43,727 bases of DNA from Lachnospiraceae bacterium. Its GTDB lineage: Bacteria > Bacillota > Clostridia > Lachnospirales > Lachnospiraceae. This document shows, piece by piece, positions 16,109-24,557 of this stretch (position 1 is the first letter of the stretch; each line of letters starts with the position of its first letter). Location: positions 1 to 43,727 of the forward strand of contig JAFTKW010000010.1 in NCBI GenBank assembly GCA_017453065.1, read 5' to 3'. The notes under the pieces are model-generated. The model was not told where the DNA came from and did not search any database. It saw nothing but the letters and a program-made list of their open reading frames with translations. Made by a program: the position numbers and the translations under genes.

Positions 16109-16504
16109 ATGTTTATGGCTTGTGACAGGGGTATATTTAGAAAGAGCAGAAAAGAATGCCTGGAGGAGATCGGTCTAGAGGTTTTTGATTTCAACAAGGA
16201 GTATGAATTGCTCAAGTATAAGTACCTAAGTTTTGAAAAACTATCGAGAAAAGAATGGAAACAGTGCCAAAGGTGTATCAAATGCAAGGGGATGCCAAAC
16301 AAATATTGCATCTGGAGAGAAGAGATAAGAGAAAAATATAGCAACTATAATATAACAGAACTGCTGGATTTTAAGCGATATTTAGAGTTGTGCGCTGAGA
16401 AAAGAAAAGGAATTATTTGGGCTAGAAAAAGAGTGATAGAACGCGGCCTGTACACGGCTTACCAGAAAGTGATAGAAGAAATCATTGAATTCAAAAAGGG
16501 GTGA
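16109..16504 (+). CDS. Hypothetical cysteine-containing protein
   Basis: A 131-aa soluble basic protein that I do not recognise. Start set at ATG 16109, with AGGAGGGG seven bases upstream; an earlier ATG at 16043 has no ribosome site. Features: MACDRGIFRKSRKECLEEIGLEVFDFNKEYELLKYKYLSFEKLSRKEW helical N-terminal half, then a cysteine cluster CQRCIKCKGMPNKYC that could bind a metal, then a charged helical C-terminus ending EEIIEFKKG. No signal peptide or membrane segment. It lies at the start of the small-gene block inside the 19-bp direct repeats. Function unknown. Confidence 0.7.
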   Translation: MFMACDRGIFRKSRKECLEEIGLEVFDFNKEYELLKYKYLSFEKLSRKEWKQCQRCIKCKGMPNKYCIWREEIREKYSNYNITELLDFKRYLELCAEKRKGIIWARKRVIERGLYTAYQKVIEEIIEFKKG

Positions 16505-16630
16505 AGCTCAAGTTTGGAGGATGTGAAAAAGGAGAGTAATTTTTTCTATAAGGCTTGCCGATATATTCTATAGTAGCAAAGGATTGCACCTGCGTGGGAA
16601 AAACGCAGCAAACAAAAGGATGTGAAGAAC

Positions 16631-17242
16631 ATGAAGATATCAGAGGCGAGGCAAACTTACAATGCGCAGATTCGGGCCTATAGAGAGCAGTATGTGGCCC
16701 TATCTAAACAAAAGCAAGAGCTGGAAAAGAAGATGCAGCTAACGCCAGATGGAAAGGAAGTATTTGCCAATGAGGCGGCGGTACTAGAACTTACTATGCA
16801 GGCGTTAGATGAAAAGCAGACCGAATATAAGGATTACATGGCCAAACTGCTGGAGCAGGAGACCAGTATAGCCAATGCGGTTTCTTCCGAGCAACAGGGC
16901 GAGGCTATGGCAGAATACTATGAGGACCTAGGGAAAATCATGGAAGTAGCCAGACGCATCATGAATGGTGGAATCGTGCCTGCATCGGATGAAAAGAAAC
17001 TGATGGAATATAGCCAGGAGCTTTATCAGGCTGCCAAAAACATAGGCATGCTGGCAAAGAAACGGGAAGAATACGATACTCTCTGGGGAGAAGAGGAAGA
17101 AACAGTCAACGAAGATCCAAGGGAAGTGGCCGCTAACTCGGAAGCTTTTGCGGATGGACCAGAAGTGGCGGATGTGGCGGAAACTGTGGCAAGTGCAGTG
17201 GAAGGAGCCGCGATGGAAGCTTGCGGAGGAGTTGTATATTAA
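16631..17242 (+). CDS. Hypothetical coiled-coil protein
   Basis: A 203-aa protein that I do not recognise. Residues 1-150 are almost wholly charged helix with heptad-like spacing (for example YVALSKQKQELEKKM), implying a coiled coil; the C-terminal 50 residues are acidic and Ala/Val-rich and likely disordered. No signal peptide, membrane segment or cysteine motif in the helical part. Start chosen at ATG 16631 after AAAAGGA; a GTG at 16622 in frame is an alternative. A small hairpin ctgcgt/acgcag (16590-16608) precedes it. Proteins of this look are common uncharacterised products in Lachnospiraceae. Confidence 0.75.
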   Translation: MKISEARQTYNAQIRAYREQYVALSKQKQELEKKMQLTPDGKEVFANEAAVLELTMQALDEKQTEYKDYMAKLLEQETSIANAVSSEQQGEAMAEYYEDLGKIMEVARRIMNGGIVPASDEKKLMEYSQELYQAAKNIGMLAKKREEYDTLWGEEEETVNEDPREVAANSEAFADGPEVADVAETVASAVEGAAMEACGGVVY

Positions 17243-17307
17243 TCGATTTTTGGATATGATATTTATGTGATTAGACCTGTACGAGGCCAAATGATGGAGG
17301 AATGAGT

Positions 17308-17658
17308 ATGCTAGTTTTAGTTTATAGAAAATGTACAACTTGTCAGAAGGCACTGAAATGGCTAGAGGGCAACGGTGTGGACTTTACAGAACGTCCTATT
17401 GTCGAGGACAACCCAACCTACGAAGAGTTAAAGGAATGGCATAAAAAGAGCGGATTGCCACTCAAAAAGTTCTTTAATACCTGCGGACTTCAGTACAAAG
17501 AAATGAATCTGAAAGATAGACTTTCTGAGATGTCGGAAGACGAACAGTACAAGCTGTTGGCAACCAATGGAATGCTAGTGAAGAGACCACTTGTTGTGGG
17601 AGAAGACTTTGTGCTAGTAGGATTTAAGGAAAAAGAGTGGGAAGAGAAAACGAAGTAG
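17308..17658 (+). CDS. Spx/ArsC-family thioredoxin-fold protein
   Basis: A 116-aa protein of the ArsC/Spx/MgsR/YffB group. The N-terminal MLVLVYRKCTTCQKAL carries a CxxC redox pair like Spx, and the body shows the family pattern (WLEGNGVDFTERPIVEDNPTYEELKEW, SGLPLKKFFNTCG, LLATNGMLVKRPLVV with the conserved RP near the C-terminus). Members are either redox-sensing RNA polymerase binders (Spx) or small reductases; this sequence alone does not decide. Start set at ATG 17308, seven bases after GGAGG; the ATG at 17302 is too close to that site. Confidence 0.9.
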   Translation: MLVLVYRKCTTCQKALKWLEGNGVDFTERPIVEDNPTYEELKEWHKKSGLPLKKFFNTCGLQYKEMNLKDRLSEMSEDEQYKLLATNGMLVKRPLVVGEDFVLVGFKEKEWEEKTK

Positions 17659-17740
17659 AAAGGGAATCTTTCCCAGTTGACAAGAGCAGCCATACATGAT
17701 ATCATAATCGAACAAATGTTCTTTTTGAAAAGGAGGAAGT

Positions 17741-18007
17741 ATGGCTGGAGTAGTACTGCGAACAATAAATGAATGCAATCATCTGAAGATCATCCCAGTG
17801 ATTTCTTCCTTTGATAGCAAGGGCAATATCGTCCTGCTTTATATTAGAGTGGATGGCGAATCCATGAAGATATACAATCCATTTTTGGTCGAGTCCACAT
17901 ACGAGAGACTGACGTATCAGTGTGATGTGCTGAACTGGAATAGGGTGAAGTCGATCAAACTGTCGTACCATATTGAGAAGCATGTGTGGAGTTTGGTGGC
18001 GGGGTAG
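17741..18007 (+). CDS. Small hypothetical protein
   Basis: An 88-aa protein with a strong ribosome site (AAAAGGAGG) seven bases before the ATG. It appears to be a small beta-rich domain: alternating hydrophobic strands such as LKIIPVISSF, GNIVLLYIRVDG and SIKLSYHIEKHVW. No signal, membrane or metal motif. I do not recognise the family. It is the last gene before the CRISPR locus and is followed by a weak terminator-like hairpin. Confidence 0.7.
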   Translation: MAGVVLRTINECNHLKIIPVISSFDSKGNIVLLYIRVDGESMKIYNPFLVESTYERLTYQCDVLNWNRVKSIKLSYHIEKHVWSLVAG

Positions 18008-18024
18008 ATAGCAAGAAAAAGGAG

Positions 18025-18075
18025 AAAAGCATCTTGAATGTTGGCTATATTTGCTGATATTTTGGGTGCTTTTTT
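18025..18075 (+). terminator. Probable terminator with long loop
   Basis: aaaagcatc near 18025 pairs with gggtgctttttt near 18064-18075 (one wobble), ending in a T run. The loop is long (about 30 bases), so this is moderate evidence. Confidence 0.5.
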
Positions 18076-18124
18076 GTTGTGGATTGGATTGAAGCATTTG
18101 ACAAAATGTGATGAGAAAGGCGCA

Positions 18125-18143
18125 TTTTCGAGTTTTGGTATAG
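18125..18143 (+). repeat. 19-bp direct repeat, right copy
   Basis: Identical to 15991-16009. Its last three bases (TAG) are immediately followed by an open fragment that looks like the tail of a lost gene, so this copy could mark a deletion or insertion junction. Confidence 0.8.
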
Positions 18144-18242
18144 ACCATCGATTTTGTTCCTCAATATACTAAAAATGGTAAAGTGAAAATTGATAAGCAG
18201 GTCGGGTTAGAGAGGATTCTAGAGATCTTGAAGAAATCTTAA
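18144..18242 (+). pseudogene. C-terminal fragment of a lost gene
   Basis: Thirty-two sense codons open directly after the right 19-bp repeat and end at TAA 18240-18242. The translation has protein-like composition: FVPQYTKNGKVKIDKQ then VGLERILEILKKS, an amphipathic C-terminal helix. There is no start codon or ribosome site, and the upstream frame is closed by TAG inside the repeat. I read it as the 3' end of a gene cut off when the neighbouring DNA was rearranged. Parent family not identified. Confidence 0.4.
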
Positions 18243-18446
18243 GAGTGAATGCTATAAATTGCATAATCGTTGGTTTTGAGATGACCCCAAGTGATAAGTA
18301 ATACAAAGATGAAGGCAACTGTGGTATAATCGAAACAAGATCTTAAGGTGAGAAAAGGCAAATAATAAAGACGATAAATACTGAAAACAAAATACAATTA
18401 TAACACAATGTAAGTCCGGATTAACGGACTTATAGGTGATTAAAAT
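18243..18446. other. Gene-free interval upstream of the tracrRNA
   Basis: No gene is supported. It holds a plus-strand extended -10, TGGTATAAT (TATAAT at 18325-18330), without a clear -35, and a perfect hairpin taagtccg/cggactta (18411-18432) next to the tracrRNA terminator. The promoter-like site could feed the cas operon, which would then have a leader of almost 300 bases running antisense through the tracrRNA gene. Confidence 0.4.
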
Positions 18447-18547
18447 AAAAAAAGACTTGTTACCAAGCCTTTTAAAATTCTACACCATGTAGAGTCTTAC
18501 GACGATATCGGATTAACCTTATTTGAACTCGTCTTTGTTAATTTGAT
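18447..18547 (-). ncRNA. tracrRNA of the type II-A system
   Basis: On the minus strand, 18546-18522 is an anti-repeat: it pairs with the first 21 bases of the CRISPR repeat as two helices separated by a bulge, the usual repeat:anti-repeat form. It is followed by AATAAGGTTAATCC, close to the nexus of the Streptococcus pyogenes tracrRNA (AATAAGGCTAGTCC), then a ctaca/tgtag hairpin, and finally an AAGGCTTG/CAAGTCTT hairpin (18452-18471) with seven Ts at 18453-18447. The RNA is about 100 nt. Start is inferred from the promoter below. Antisense placement upstream of cas9 is common in type II-A. Confidence 0.9.
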
Positions 18548-18553
18548 AATTGC

Positions 18554-18582
18554 ATATTAGCATTAACAACCAATATTGTCAA
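18554..18582 (-). promoter_or_regulatory. tracrRNA promoter
   Basis: Reading the minus strand: TTGACA (18582-18577), a 17-base spacer and TAATAT (18559-18554). Transcription would begin near 18547, directly at the anti-repeat. The -35 box lies about 30 bases upstream of the cas9 start codon, so tracrRNA and cas9 transcription face away from each other from the same short region. Confidence 0.85.
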
Positions 18583-18611
18583 CAAATAAAATATATAGAG
18601 GAGGTATACAA

Positions 18612-21600
18612 ATGAAGGGATACTATTTAGGATTGGATATGGGTACATCGTCTGTTGGGTGGGCAGTTACAGATGAGAATTATAATATCCTTCGAGCGAA
18701 AGGGAAGGATTTGTGGGGTGTGCGTGGATTTGAGGAAGCAAATACTGCTACAGAAAGAAGAACAAACAGAGTTAGTAGACGTAGAAGACAGAGAGAGGTA
18801 GCTAGAATTGGATTGTTAAAAGAGTATTTTGCAGATGCAATTGAAAAAATTGATCCGTATTTCTATCAGAGATTGGAGAATAGTAAGTTTTTCTTAGAAG
18901 ACAAGCCAGAGCGTGTAAGAAAGAAATATTCTCTTTTTGCAGATGCGGATTTGACAGATAAAGAATATTATGCAAAATATCCTACCATATTTCATCTGAG
19001 AAGCGAACTTTTACATTCTGACAAGCCACAAGATGTGCGCCTTGTCTTTTTGGCATTGTTAAATATGTATAAGCATAGAGGACATTTTTTAAACGCAACA
19101 TTATCAAATGAAGGCGCAGAGAAAGGTTTGCTGGTAGCCTTTAAAAATTTTGTGGGTATTTTACAAGAAGAGTGTGGAATTAACCTAATTGAAGAGTATG
19201 ATTTTGCTGCGATTGAGAACGTCTTAACAAACAAAGATTTTTCTAGAAAGAAAAAAGTAGAAGAGTTAACAGTTCTATTCGGATTAACAAACAAAGATAA
19301 GAAAAAGGTTGAGTTTATCAAAGCAATATGTGGACTGAAGGTAAATGCGAAAATCCTTTTTGATGGCATTGTGTTGGATGAAGAAAGGAAAATTGAATTT
19401 AGTTTTAGTGATTTTGGTTACGAAGAAAAGGTGCCAGAAATTGAAGATGCATTAGGTGAAGCGTATTATGCAATTGTCGAATGCATGAAGACGGTATATG
19501 ATAGTGCACTATTGCAGCATATAATGCGTGGCTATGAATATTTATCTGATGCAAGAGTTGCAGATTATGATAAACATGCTAAAGATTTAGCTATTCTTAA
19601 AAAAGTTATTAAGAAGTATAAGACAAAAGAAGAATATGATATGTTTTTTAGAAGTGAAGAAAAAGGAACATATTCTGCGTATGTTAATTCATCTAATTCG
19701 GGAGCAAGGATAAGAAGAGGATATAAAGAAAGAACGTCTGAGGCCCTTTATAAGAATATAAACAAGTTGATTTCTGGATTACCTGAAGATGATGACATTA
19801 CATATATCAAGGATGAAATAGGGAAAGAAAGTTTTCTGCCCAAACAGTTAACTGCTTCTAACGGTGTTATTCCAAATCAGGTACATGCTAGAGAGATGAT
19901 ACAAATCTTAAGAAATGCAGAGATGTATTTGCCATTTTTGTTAGAAAAGGATGAATTGGGACAGAGCGTATCGGAACGAATTGTTAAACTGTTTACATTT
20001 CAGATTCCCTATTATATTGGACCTACTTCTGAGGATAGTCATACTGGATGGGTGAAACGACTCGAAAAGGGGCCAGTGTTGCCATGGAATATTGAACAGA
20101 AAATTGACATAAAAGAAACTTCTAAAGAATTCATTTCCAAAATGGTTCGAAGATGTACATATATTTCGGGAGAAATGGTTTTGCCAAGGGCATCCTTGGA
20201 ATACGAAGCATTTTGTGTTTTGAATGAGATAAATAATATTGCAATTGATGGAGAACGTATTTCTGTCGAAATGAAACAGTTGCTCTATAACGAGTTGTTT
20301 AAAAAAGGAAAAAAAGTCACAAGAAAAGGAATTGCCAAACTATTGATGGCACAAGGTGTTCTTGATGATGAAAATAAACTCTCTGGAATAGATGTCAACA
20401 TCAATAATTCTCTCTCGACATATGGGAAATTCAGGGCTATTTTGGGAGAAAAAATAGAAGAGGATTTCTATAAACATATGGTGGAAGAAATTGTTTTTTG
20501 GTGTACTGTGTATGGAGATTCAAAATTCTTTGTGAAGGACAAGATAAGAGAAAAATATGAAGATTATTTATCAGAAGAGCAGATTAATAGGATTGCCGGA
20601 TTTAAGTTTAAAGACTGGGGTAGATTGTCTAAATCTTTGCTAGAAATGCAGGGGTGCGACAAGAGTATTGGAGAAAGTTTGTCTTTAGTCAGAATGATGT
20701 GGGAGACGAACCTTAACATGATGGAATTACTCCATAACGACAATTATACATATAAAGAACAACTTGCCGATAAACAGGATAAATCATTAAAGAGTCTTAC
20801 AGAACTGAAAGCGGAGGATTTGGATGACTTCTATTTCTCTGCACCTGTAAAAAGGATGGTATGGCAAACCCTCTTAATCATTAAAGAACTTGAATTGGTA
20901 CTAGGGGCGCCACCTGAGAGATTATTCGTGGAAATGACTAGAAGGGCTGATGACAAACCTACACGAACGGTATCTAGAAAACAGAAATTTTTACAGTTAT
21001 ATAAAACTATCAAAGATGAAGGTAGAGATTGGAAAGATGAGATAGAACGCGCAGACGCAGATGGCAGAATAAATAGTAAAAAGATGTACTTGTATTTTTG
21101 CCAGATGGGTCGTTGTATGTACACAGGAGAAGCCATTGACTTGAGTAATTTAGGTGCATACGATATAGATCATATCTATCCAAGACATTTTGTGAAAGAT
21201 GATAGTTTGGACAATAACCTAGTTTTGGTTAAGAAAGAAAAGAATGCTCATAAGAGTGATACTTATCCAATTGAACAGGAAATTCGTGATAAGCAGAAGG
21301 AACTATGGAATCGGTTAAAAACCATGAATTTACTTAATGAAGAAAAGTATAGACGATTAACTGGTAGAAATTCTTTCTCTGATGAACAGAAGGCTGATTT
21401 CATTGCAAGACAACTTGTGGAAACTAGTCAAGGTACAAAGGGAGTAACTGATATTTTGAGAAAAATGGTGCCTACAACAACTATTGTTTTCTCAAAGGCA
21501 TCAAATGTATCAGAATTTAGGCAGAGTAGAGGTATTCCAAAGAGCAGATTAGTGAATGAGTTCCATCATGCTCATGATGCATACTTGAATATTGTAGTAG

Positions 21601-22649
21601 GAAATGTTTACTATACGAAATTTACTCAAAATCCACTTAACTTTATACAAAAAGAATATGCAAAAGACAGAGTAAGACATGAGTATCATTTGAGTAGAAT
21701 GTTTGATTTCGATGTATCTAGAAACGGCTATGTCGCATGGAAAGGCGCAAAAGCAGGAGAAGAGCAGGGAACAATAGTCCTAGTAAAGAAGATGCTATCT
21801 AAGAACACCCCACTTGTCACGAGAAGAAGTTTTGAGGAACGTGGGGCTATTTCAAAAATTAACCCTGTAAGTGCTAAAGATACAACTCCACAGAGTTACT
21901 TGCCGCTTAAATGCAGTGATGAACGTATGCAAGATGTGACAAAATATGGCGGATATCAGTCTATTGCAATATCTTATTTTTGTTTGGTGGAGCATGGGCC
22001 AGAGAATAAGAGAATACGTACCTTGGAAGGTGTGCCCGTATACCTTAGAGATACAATAGAAAAAAAACCGGATAGACTTTTGGAGTATTGCAAAGAAACG
22101 CTACAGTTAGTCAATCCAAGAATATGCATGCGAAAGATTAAGAAGCAGTCGCTGATTAAGAAGGATGGATTTTTTGTGTATATTTCCGGGAAATCTGGTC
22201 TAACGATTACGTTGAGAAATGCTACAAATTTGTGCTTGAGTCAGGAATGGATTAGCTATGTTAAATTGATAGAGAATGCGGATTCTCAAAAGAAATTGAA
22301 TGATAAAATCTGTCATAGAAAAAATATTGAGTTGTTTGATGAATTGACAGAAAAGCATGTTGGAAATGTTTTTGCTAAAAAACCTACCTATGTGGGAGAT
22401 AAATTACAAAAGAATAGAGAGAAATTTCTACAACTGGGATTATTACAACAGTGCGAAACCATTAGAGAGATATTTGCATTAACTAGTGTTGGAGTTGCCA
22501 ATTCTGCAGATTTGTCTTTGTTAGGTGAAAGTTCAAGGAGCGGAGAAATGAAAATGATGAAAAATATTTCAAACTGTGAAGAGATGTGCTTGATTAATCA
22601 ATCTGTAACAGGCCTGTTTGAAAGCAGGATTGATCTTTTAAAAATATGA
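18612..22649 (+). CDS. cas9: Cas9, type II-A RNA-guided endonuclease
   Basis: A 1345-aa Cas9 that cuts DNA guided by crRNA:tracrRNA. Motifs in order: RuvC-I LGLDMGTSSVGWA (Asp9); arginine-rich bridge helix RTNRVSRRRRQR (about 52-63); large helical recognition lobe; RuvC-II with LFVEMTR (Glu774); HNH motif YDIDHIYPRHF (His854) with LDNNLVL; RuvC-III HHAHDA (His986, Asp989). All catalytic residues are present, so both strands should be cut. The C-terminal 300 residues are the PAM-interacting region; PAM is not predictable here. Start at ATG 18612 has AGAGGAGG at seven bases; an upstream in-frame ATG (18576) lies inside the tracrRNA promoter. Length and the csn2 partner fit II-A. Stop overlaps the cas1 start by four bases. 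Confidence 0.98.
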   Translation: MKGYYLGLDMGTSSVGWAVTDENYNILRAKGKDLWGVRGFEEANTATERRTNRVSRRRRQREVARIGLLKEYFADAIEKIDPYFYQRLENSKFFLEDKPERVRKKYSLFADADLTDKEYYAKYPTIFHLRSELLHSDKPQDVRLVFLALLNMYKHRGHFLNATLSNEGAEKGLLVAFKNFVGILQEECGINLIEEYDFAAIENVLTNKDFSRKKKVEELTVLFGLTNKDKKKVEFIKAICGLKVNAKILFDGIVLDEERKIEFSFSDFGYEEKVPEIEDALGEAYYAIVECMKTVYDSALLQHIMRGYEYLSDARVADYDKHAKDLAILKKVIKKYKTKEEYDMFFRSEEKGTYSAYVNSSNSGARIRRGYKERTSEALYKNINKLISGLPEDDDITYIKDEIGKESFLPKQLTASNGVIPNQVHAREMIQILRNAEMYLPFLLEKDELGQSVSERIVKLFTFQIPYYIGPTSEDSHTGWVKRLEKGPVLPWNIEQKIDIKETSKEFISKMVRRCTYISGEMVLPRASLEYEAFCVLNEINNIAIDGERISVEMKQLLYNELFKKGKKVTRKGIAKLLMAQGVLDDENKLSGIDVNINNSLSTYGKFRAILGEKIEEDFYKHMVEEIVFWCTVYGDSKFFVKDKIREKYEDYLSEEQINRIAGFKFKDWGRLSKSLLEMQGCDKSIGESLSLVRMMWETNLNMMELLHNDNYTYKEQLADKQDKSLKSLTELKAEDLDDFYFSAPVKRMVWQTLLIIKELELVLGAPPERLFVEMTRRADDKPTRTVSRKQKFLQLYKTIKDEGRDWKDEIERADADGRINSKKMYLYFCQMGRCMYTGEAIDLSNLGAYDIDHIYPRHFVKDDSLDNNLVLVKKEKNAHKSDTYPIEQEIRDKQKELWNRLKTMNLLNEEKYRRLTGRNSFSDEQKADFIARQLVETSQGTKGVTDILRKMVPTTTIVFSKASNVSEFRQSRGIPKSRLVNEFHHAHDAYLNIVVGNVYYTKFTQNPLNFIQKEYAKDRVRHEYHLSRMFDFDVSRNGYVAWKGAKAGEEQGTIVLVKKMLSKNTPLVTRRSFEERGAISKINPVSAKDTTPQSYLPLKCSDERMQDVTKYGGYQSIAISYFCLVEHGPENKRIRTLEGVPVYLRDTIEKKPDRLLEYCKETLQLVNPRICMRKIKKQSLIKKDGFFVYISGKSGLTITLRNATNLCLSQEWISYVKLIENADSQKKLNDKICHRKNIELFDELTEKHVGNVFAKKPTYVGDKLQKNREKFLQLGLLQQCETIREIFALTSVGVANSADLSLLGESSRSGEMKMMKNISNCEEMCLINQSVTGLFESRIDLLKI

Positions 22650-23518
22650 GTTGGCGAACAGTAGTTATATCGAACAGCGCAAAGCTTGATTATCAATTAG
22701 GGTATTTGGTTGTTAGAAGAGACGATGTGGTGAAGATTCACATTAGTGAGATTTCTATTTTAATAATAGAAACCACATCGGTCTCCTTAACTGCTGCTCT
22801 GTTGAGCGAGCTTATAAAGAAAAAGATAAAAGTCATATTTTGTGATGAGAAGAGAAATCCTTCATCGGAGTTAATACCGTATTACGGGGCACATGATACA
22901 AGCATAAAAATTAAGAACCAGATAGATTGGGATGCGGATATCAAGAGTAGTGTATGGACTGAGATAGTTAGTGAGAAAATTCGCAAACAAGCACAGCATT
23001 TAGAATATTGGAAATTACCTGAAAAACAAATGTTGTATGATTATCTTGATGAGATACAGTTTGGAGATTCGACAAATAGAGAGGGGCACGCTGCCAAAGT
23101 ATATTTTAATGCTTTGTTTGGAATGGATTTTACACGTACGGCAGAGAATAGCACCAATGCAGCTCTGAATTATGGATATGGTATTATTTTATCTGCATTT
23201 AACAGAGAGATTGTGGCAAATGGCTACATTACACAACTTGGACTCTTTCATGATAATATGTTTAACCAATTCAATCTTGGCTCAGATTTGATGGAACCCT
23301 TTAGACCAATTGTGGACAAAAAGGTAAAACAGATGAAACCAGCAAAGTTTGAACATGACGAAAAAATCTGTATTTTGCAAATTTTACAACAAGAAGTAAC
23401 TATTTCAAATCGAAATGAGTGTGTCAATAATGCGATTAAAATATATTGTAGAAGTATATTTGAAGCATTGAATGAAAGAGACATATCAGCGATAAAATTT
23501 TACGAATATGAGCTATAG
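22646..23518 (+). CDS. cas1: Cas1 integrase of the type II system
   Basis: Cas1, 290 aa, the integrase that with Cas2 inserts new spacers at the leader end of the array. The type II signature WRTVVISNSAKLDY opens the protein. The metal-binding residues are intact: Glu146 in NREGHAAKVYF, the His in LGLFHDNMFNQFNLGSDLMEPFRP and the acidic residues that follow. Its ATG overlaps the cas9 stop (ATGA), giving translational coupling, and its end overlaps the cas2 start by 11 bases. Confidence 0.97.
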   Translation: MSWRTVVISNSAKLDYQLGYLVVRRDDVVKIHISEISILIIETTSVSLTAALLSELIKKKIKVIFCDEKRNPSSELIPYYGAHDTSIKIKNQIDWDADIKSSVWTEIVSEKIRKQAQHLEYWKLPEKQMLYDYLDEIQFGDSTNREGHAAKVYFNALFGMDFTRTAENSTNAALNYGYGIILSAFNREIVANGYITQLGLFHDNMFNQFNLGSDLMEPFRPIVDKKVKQMKPAKFEHDEKICILQILQQEVTISNRNECVNNAIKIYCRSIFEALNERDISAIKFYEYEL

Positions 23519-23828
23519 ATATATGAGAGTAATAGTGTTGTTTGACTTGCCAGTTTTAACAGAAAAGAATAGAAGGGATTACAGGAATTTTCGTAAATAC
23601 CTTATTAAGTCTGGATTTTTGATGCTCCAAGAATCTGTCTATTGTAAGTTGGCGCAAAACAATGTGGCGGCTGAGTCCATTGTTGAAAATGTAAAGAAAA
23701 ATAAACCTAGCGCAGGCTTGGTGCAGTTATTGAGAGTGACAGAAAAACAGTATAACAAGATGGAGTTTGTAGTTGGTAATAGTATGACTAATGTACTTGA
23801 TTCAGATGAAAGGCTTGTAATATTATGA
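23508..23828 (+). CDS. cas2: Cas2, partner of Cas1
   Basis: Cas2, 106 aa, forms the dimer core of the Cas1-Cas2 integration complex. Ferredoxin-like start MRVIVLFDLPV is typical; the conserved Asp in FDLP and the RRDYRNFRKYLIKSGF helix are present. Chosen start is ATG 23508 overlapping cas1; ATG 23523 (MRVIV) is an equally possible start that removes five residues. It overlaps the csn2 start by four bases. Confidence 0.96.
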   Translation: MSYRYMRVIVLFDLPVLTEKNRRDYRNFRKYLIKSGFLMLQESVYCKLAQNNVAAESIVENVKKNKPSAGLVQLLRVTEKQYNKMEFVVGNSMTNVLDSDERLVIL

Positions 23829-24499
23829 GAATAGCATATCCGCCATACGATATTTCTATGGAGATAGAAGAAAATCATATATATGTGTTGTCTGTAGAAA
23901 ACACAACAGCGTATTCTGCAATATTAAGAGATATTTGGCTCCAAGCACAAGGAGCAGAAGGAAATATAATTATGTCAGAAGGGGAGAGAATATTAAATTT
24001 GTCTAAAGTGGCTATCTGTATTTTCAATCCTTTTGATATAAATTGTAATGAAAAGAAAATACTTAACAAAGTCTATCAAGAATTGAAACAAGTTTCGTTA
24101 GATAATCTAGTAGAAGAGCATGCGAATGTGAATAAGTCAATATTGAATTATCTGGAGCAAGTAGTTCAGGGAGTTTCATATGCTTTAGATTATAATATAG
24201 ACTTGGATATTATGGACTTGTTAAAAGTATATGATGTCCATATACAGATTGAAGGTGAAACGCTTCTTGAAAATTTGGTCGAATATGTACGAACGGTAAA
24301 TCAGATATGTAAAGTGTCAACAGTGTTTGCTATAGGATTGAAATATTATTTTAATGAAAAAGAACTAAAGCAATTGTATGAATTTCTTTTTTATGAGAAA
24401 ATAAATTTAATCATTGTAGAATCTATGCATTCTGCAATGATAAGCAATGAAAAATGCTGGATATTAGACAAAGATTTGTGTCTAATATCACCTAATTAA
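23825..24499 (+). CDS. csn2: Csn2, type II-A adaptation protein
   Basis: A 224-aa protein in the position and with the look of Csn2, the ring-forming DNA-end-binding protein that works with Cas1-Cas2 and Cas9 in spacer capture and defines subtype II-A. It shows the acidic helical middle part (LDNLVEEHANVNKSILNYLEQVVQG) and the C-terminal alpha/beta segment (VFAIGLKYYFNEKELKQLYEFLFYEKINLIIVES). The ATG overlaps the cas2 stop. AT-rich codons (many ATA, AAT) contrast with genes outside the locus. Size is close to the short S. pyogenes-type Csn2. Confidence 0.9.
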   Translation: MRIAYPPYDISMEIEENHIYVLSVENTTAYSAILRDIWLQAQGAEGNIIMSEGERILNLSKVAICIFNPFDINCNEKKILNKVYQELKQVSLDNLVEEHANVNKSILNYLEQVVQGVSYALDYNIDLDIMDLLKVYDVHIQIEGETLLENLVEYVRTVNQICKVSTVFAIGLKYYFNEKELKQLYEFLFYEKINLIIVESMHSAMISNEKCWILDKDLCLISPN

Positions 24500-24557
24500 A
24501 TTAACAACGCCCTCGCATGGCGTAGTACTTGGTGATAATCTCATGGTCAAATTTGAG
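24500..24557 (+). promoter_or_regulatory. CRISPR leader ending in the ATTTGAG anchor
   Basis: The 58 bases between csn2 and the first repeat form the leader. Its last seven bases are ATTTGAG (24551-24557), which is the leader-anchoring sequence required for polarised spacer insertion in type II-A systems of streptococci. A hairpin acgcc/ggcgt lies near 24507-24523 and a weak -10 (gataat) near 24534. Confidence 0.85.

Noticed and set aside
15991-18143. Integrated mobile island between the 19-bp repeats
   Set aside because: No integrase, transposase or phage gene is present; kept only as a repeat finding.
18576-18611. Upstream in-frame start for cas9 adding 12 residues
   Set aside because: The stretch contains the tracrRNA -35 region and lacks a ribosome site; ATG 18612 has AGAGGAGG and matches where RuvC-I begins in other Cas9 proteins.
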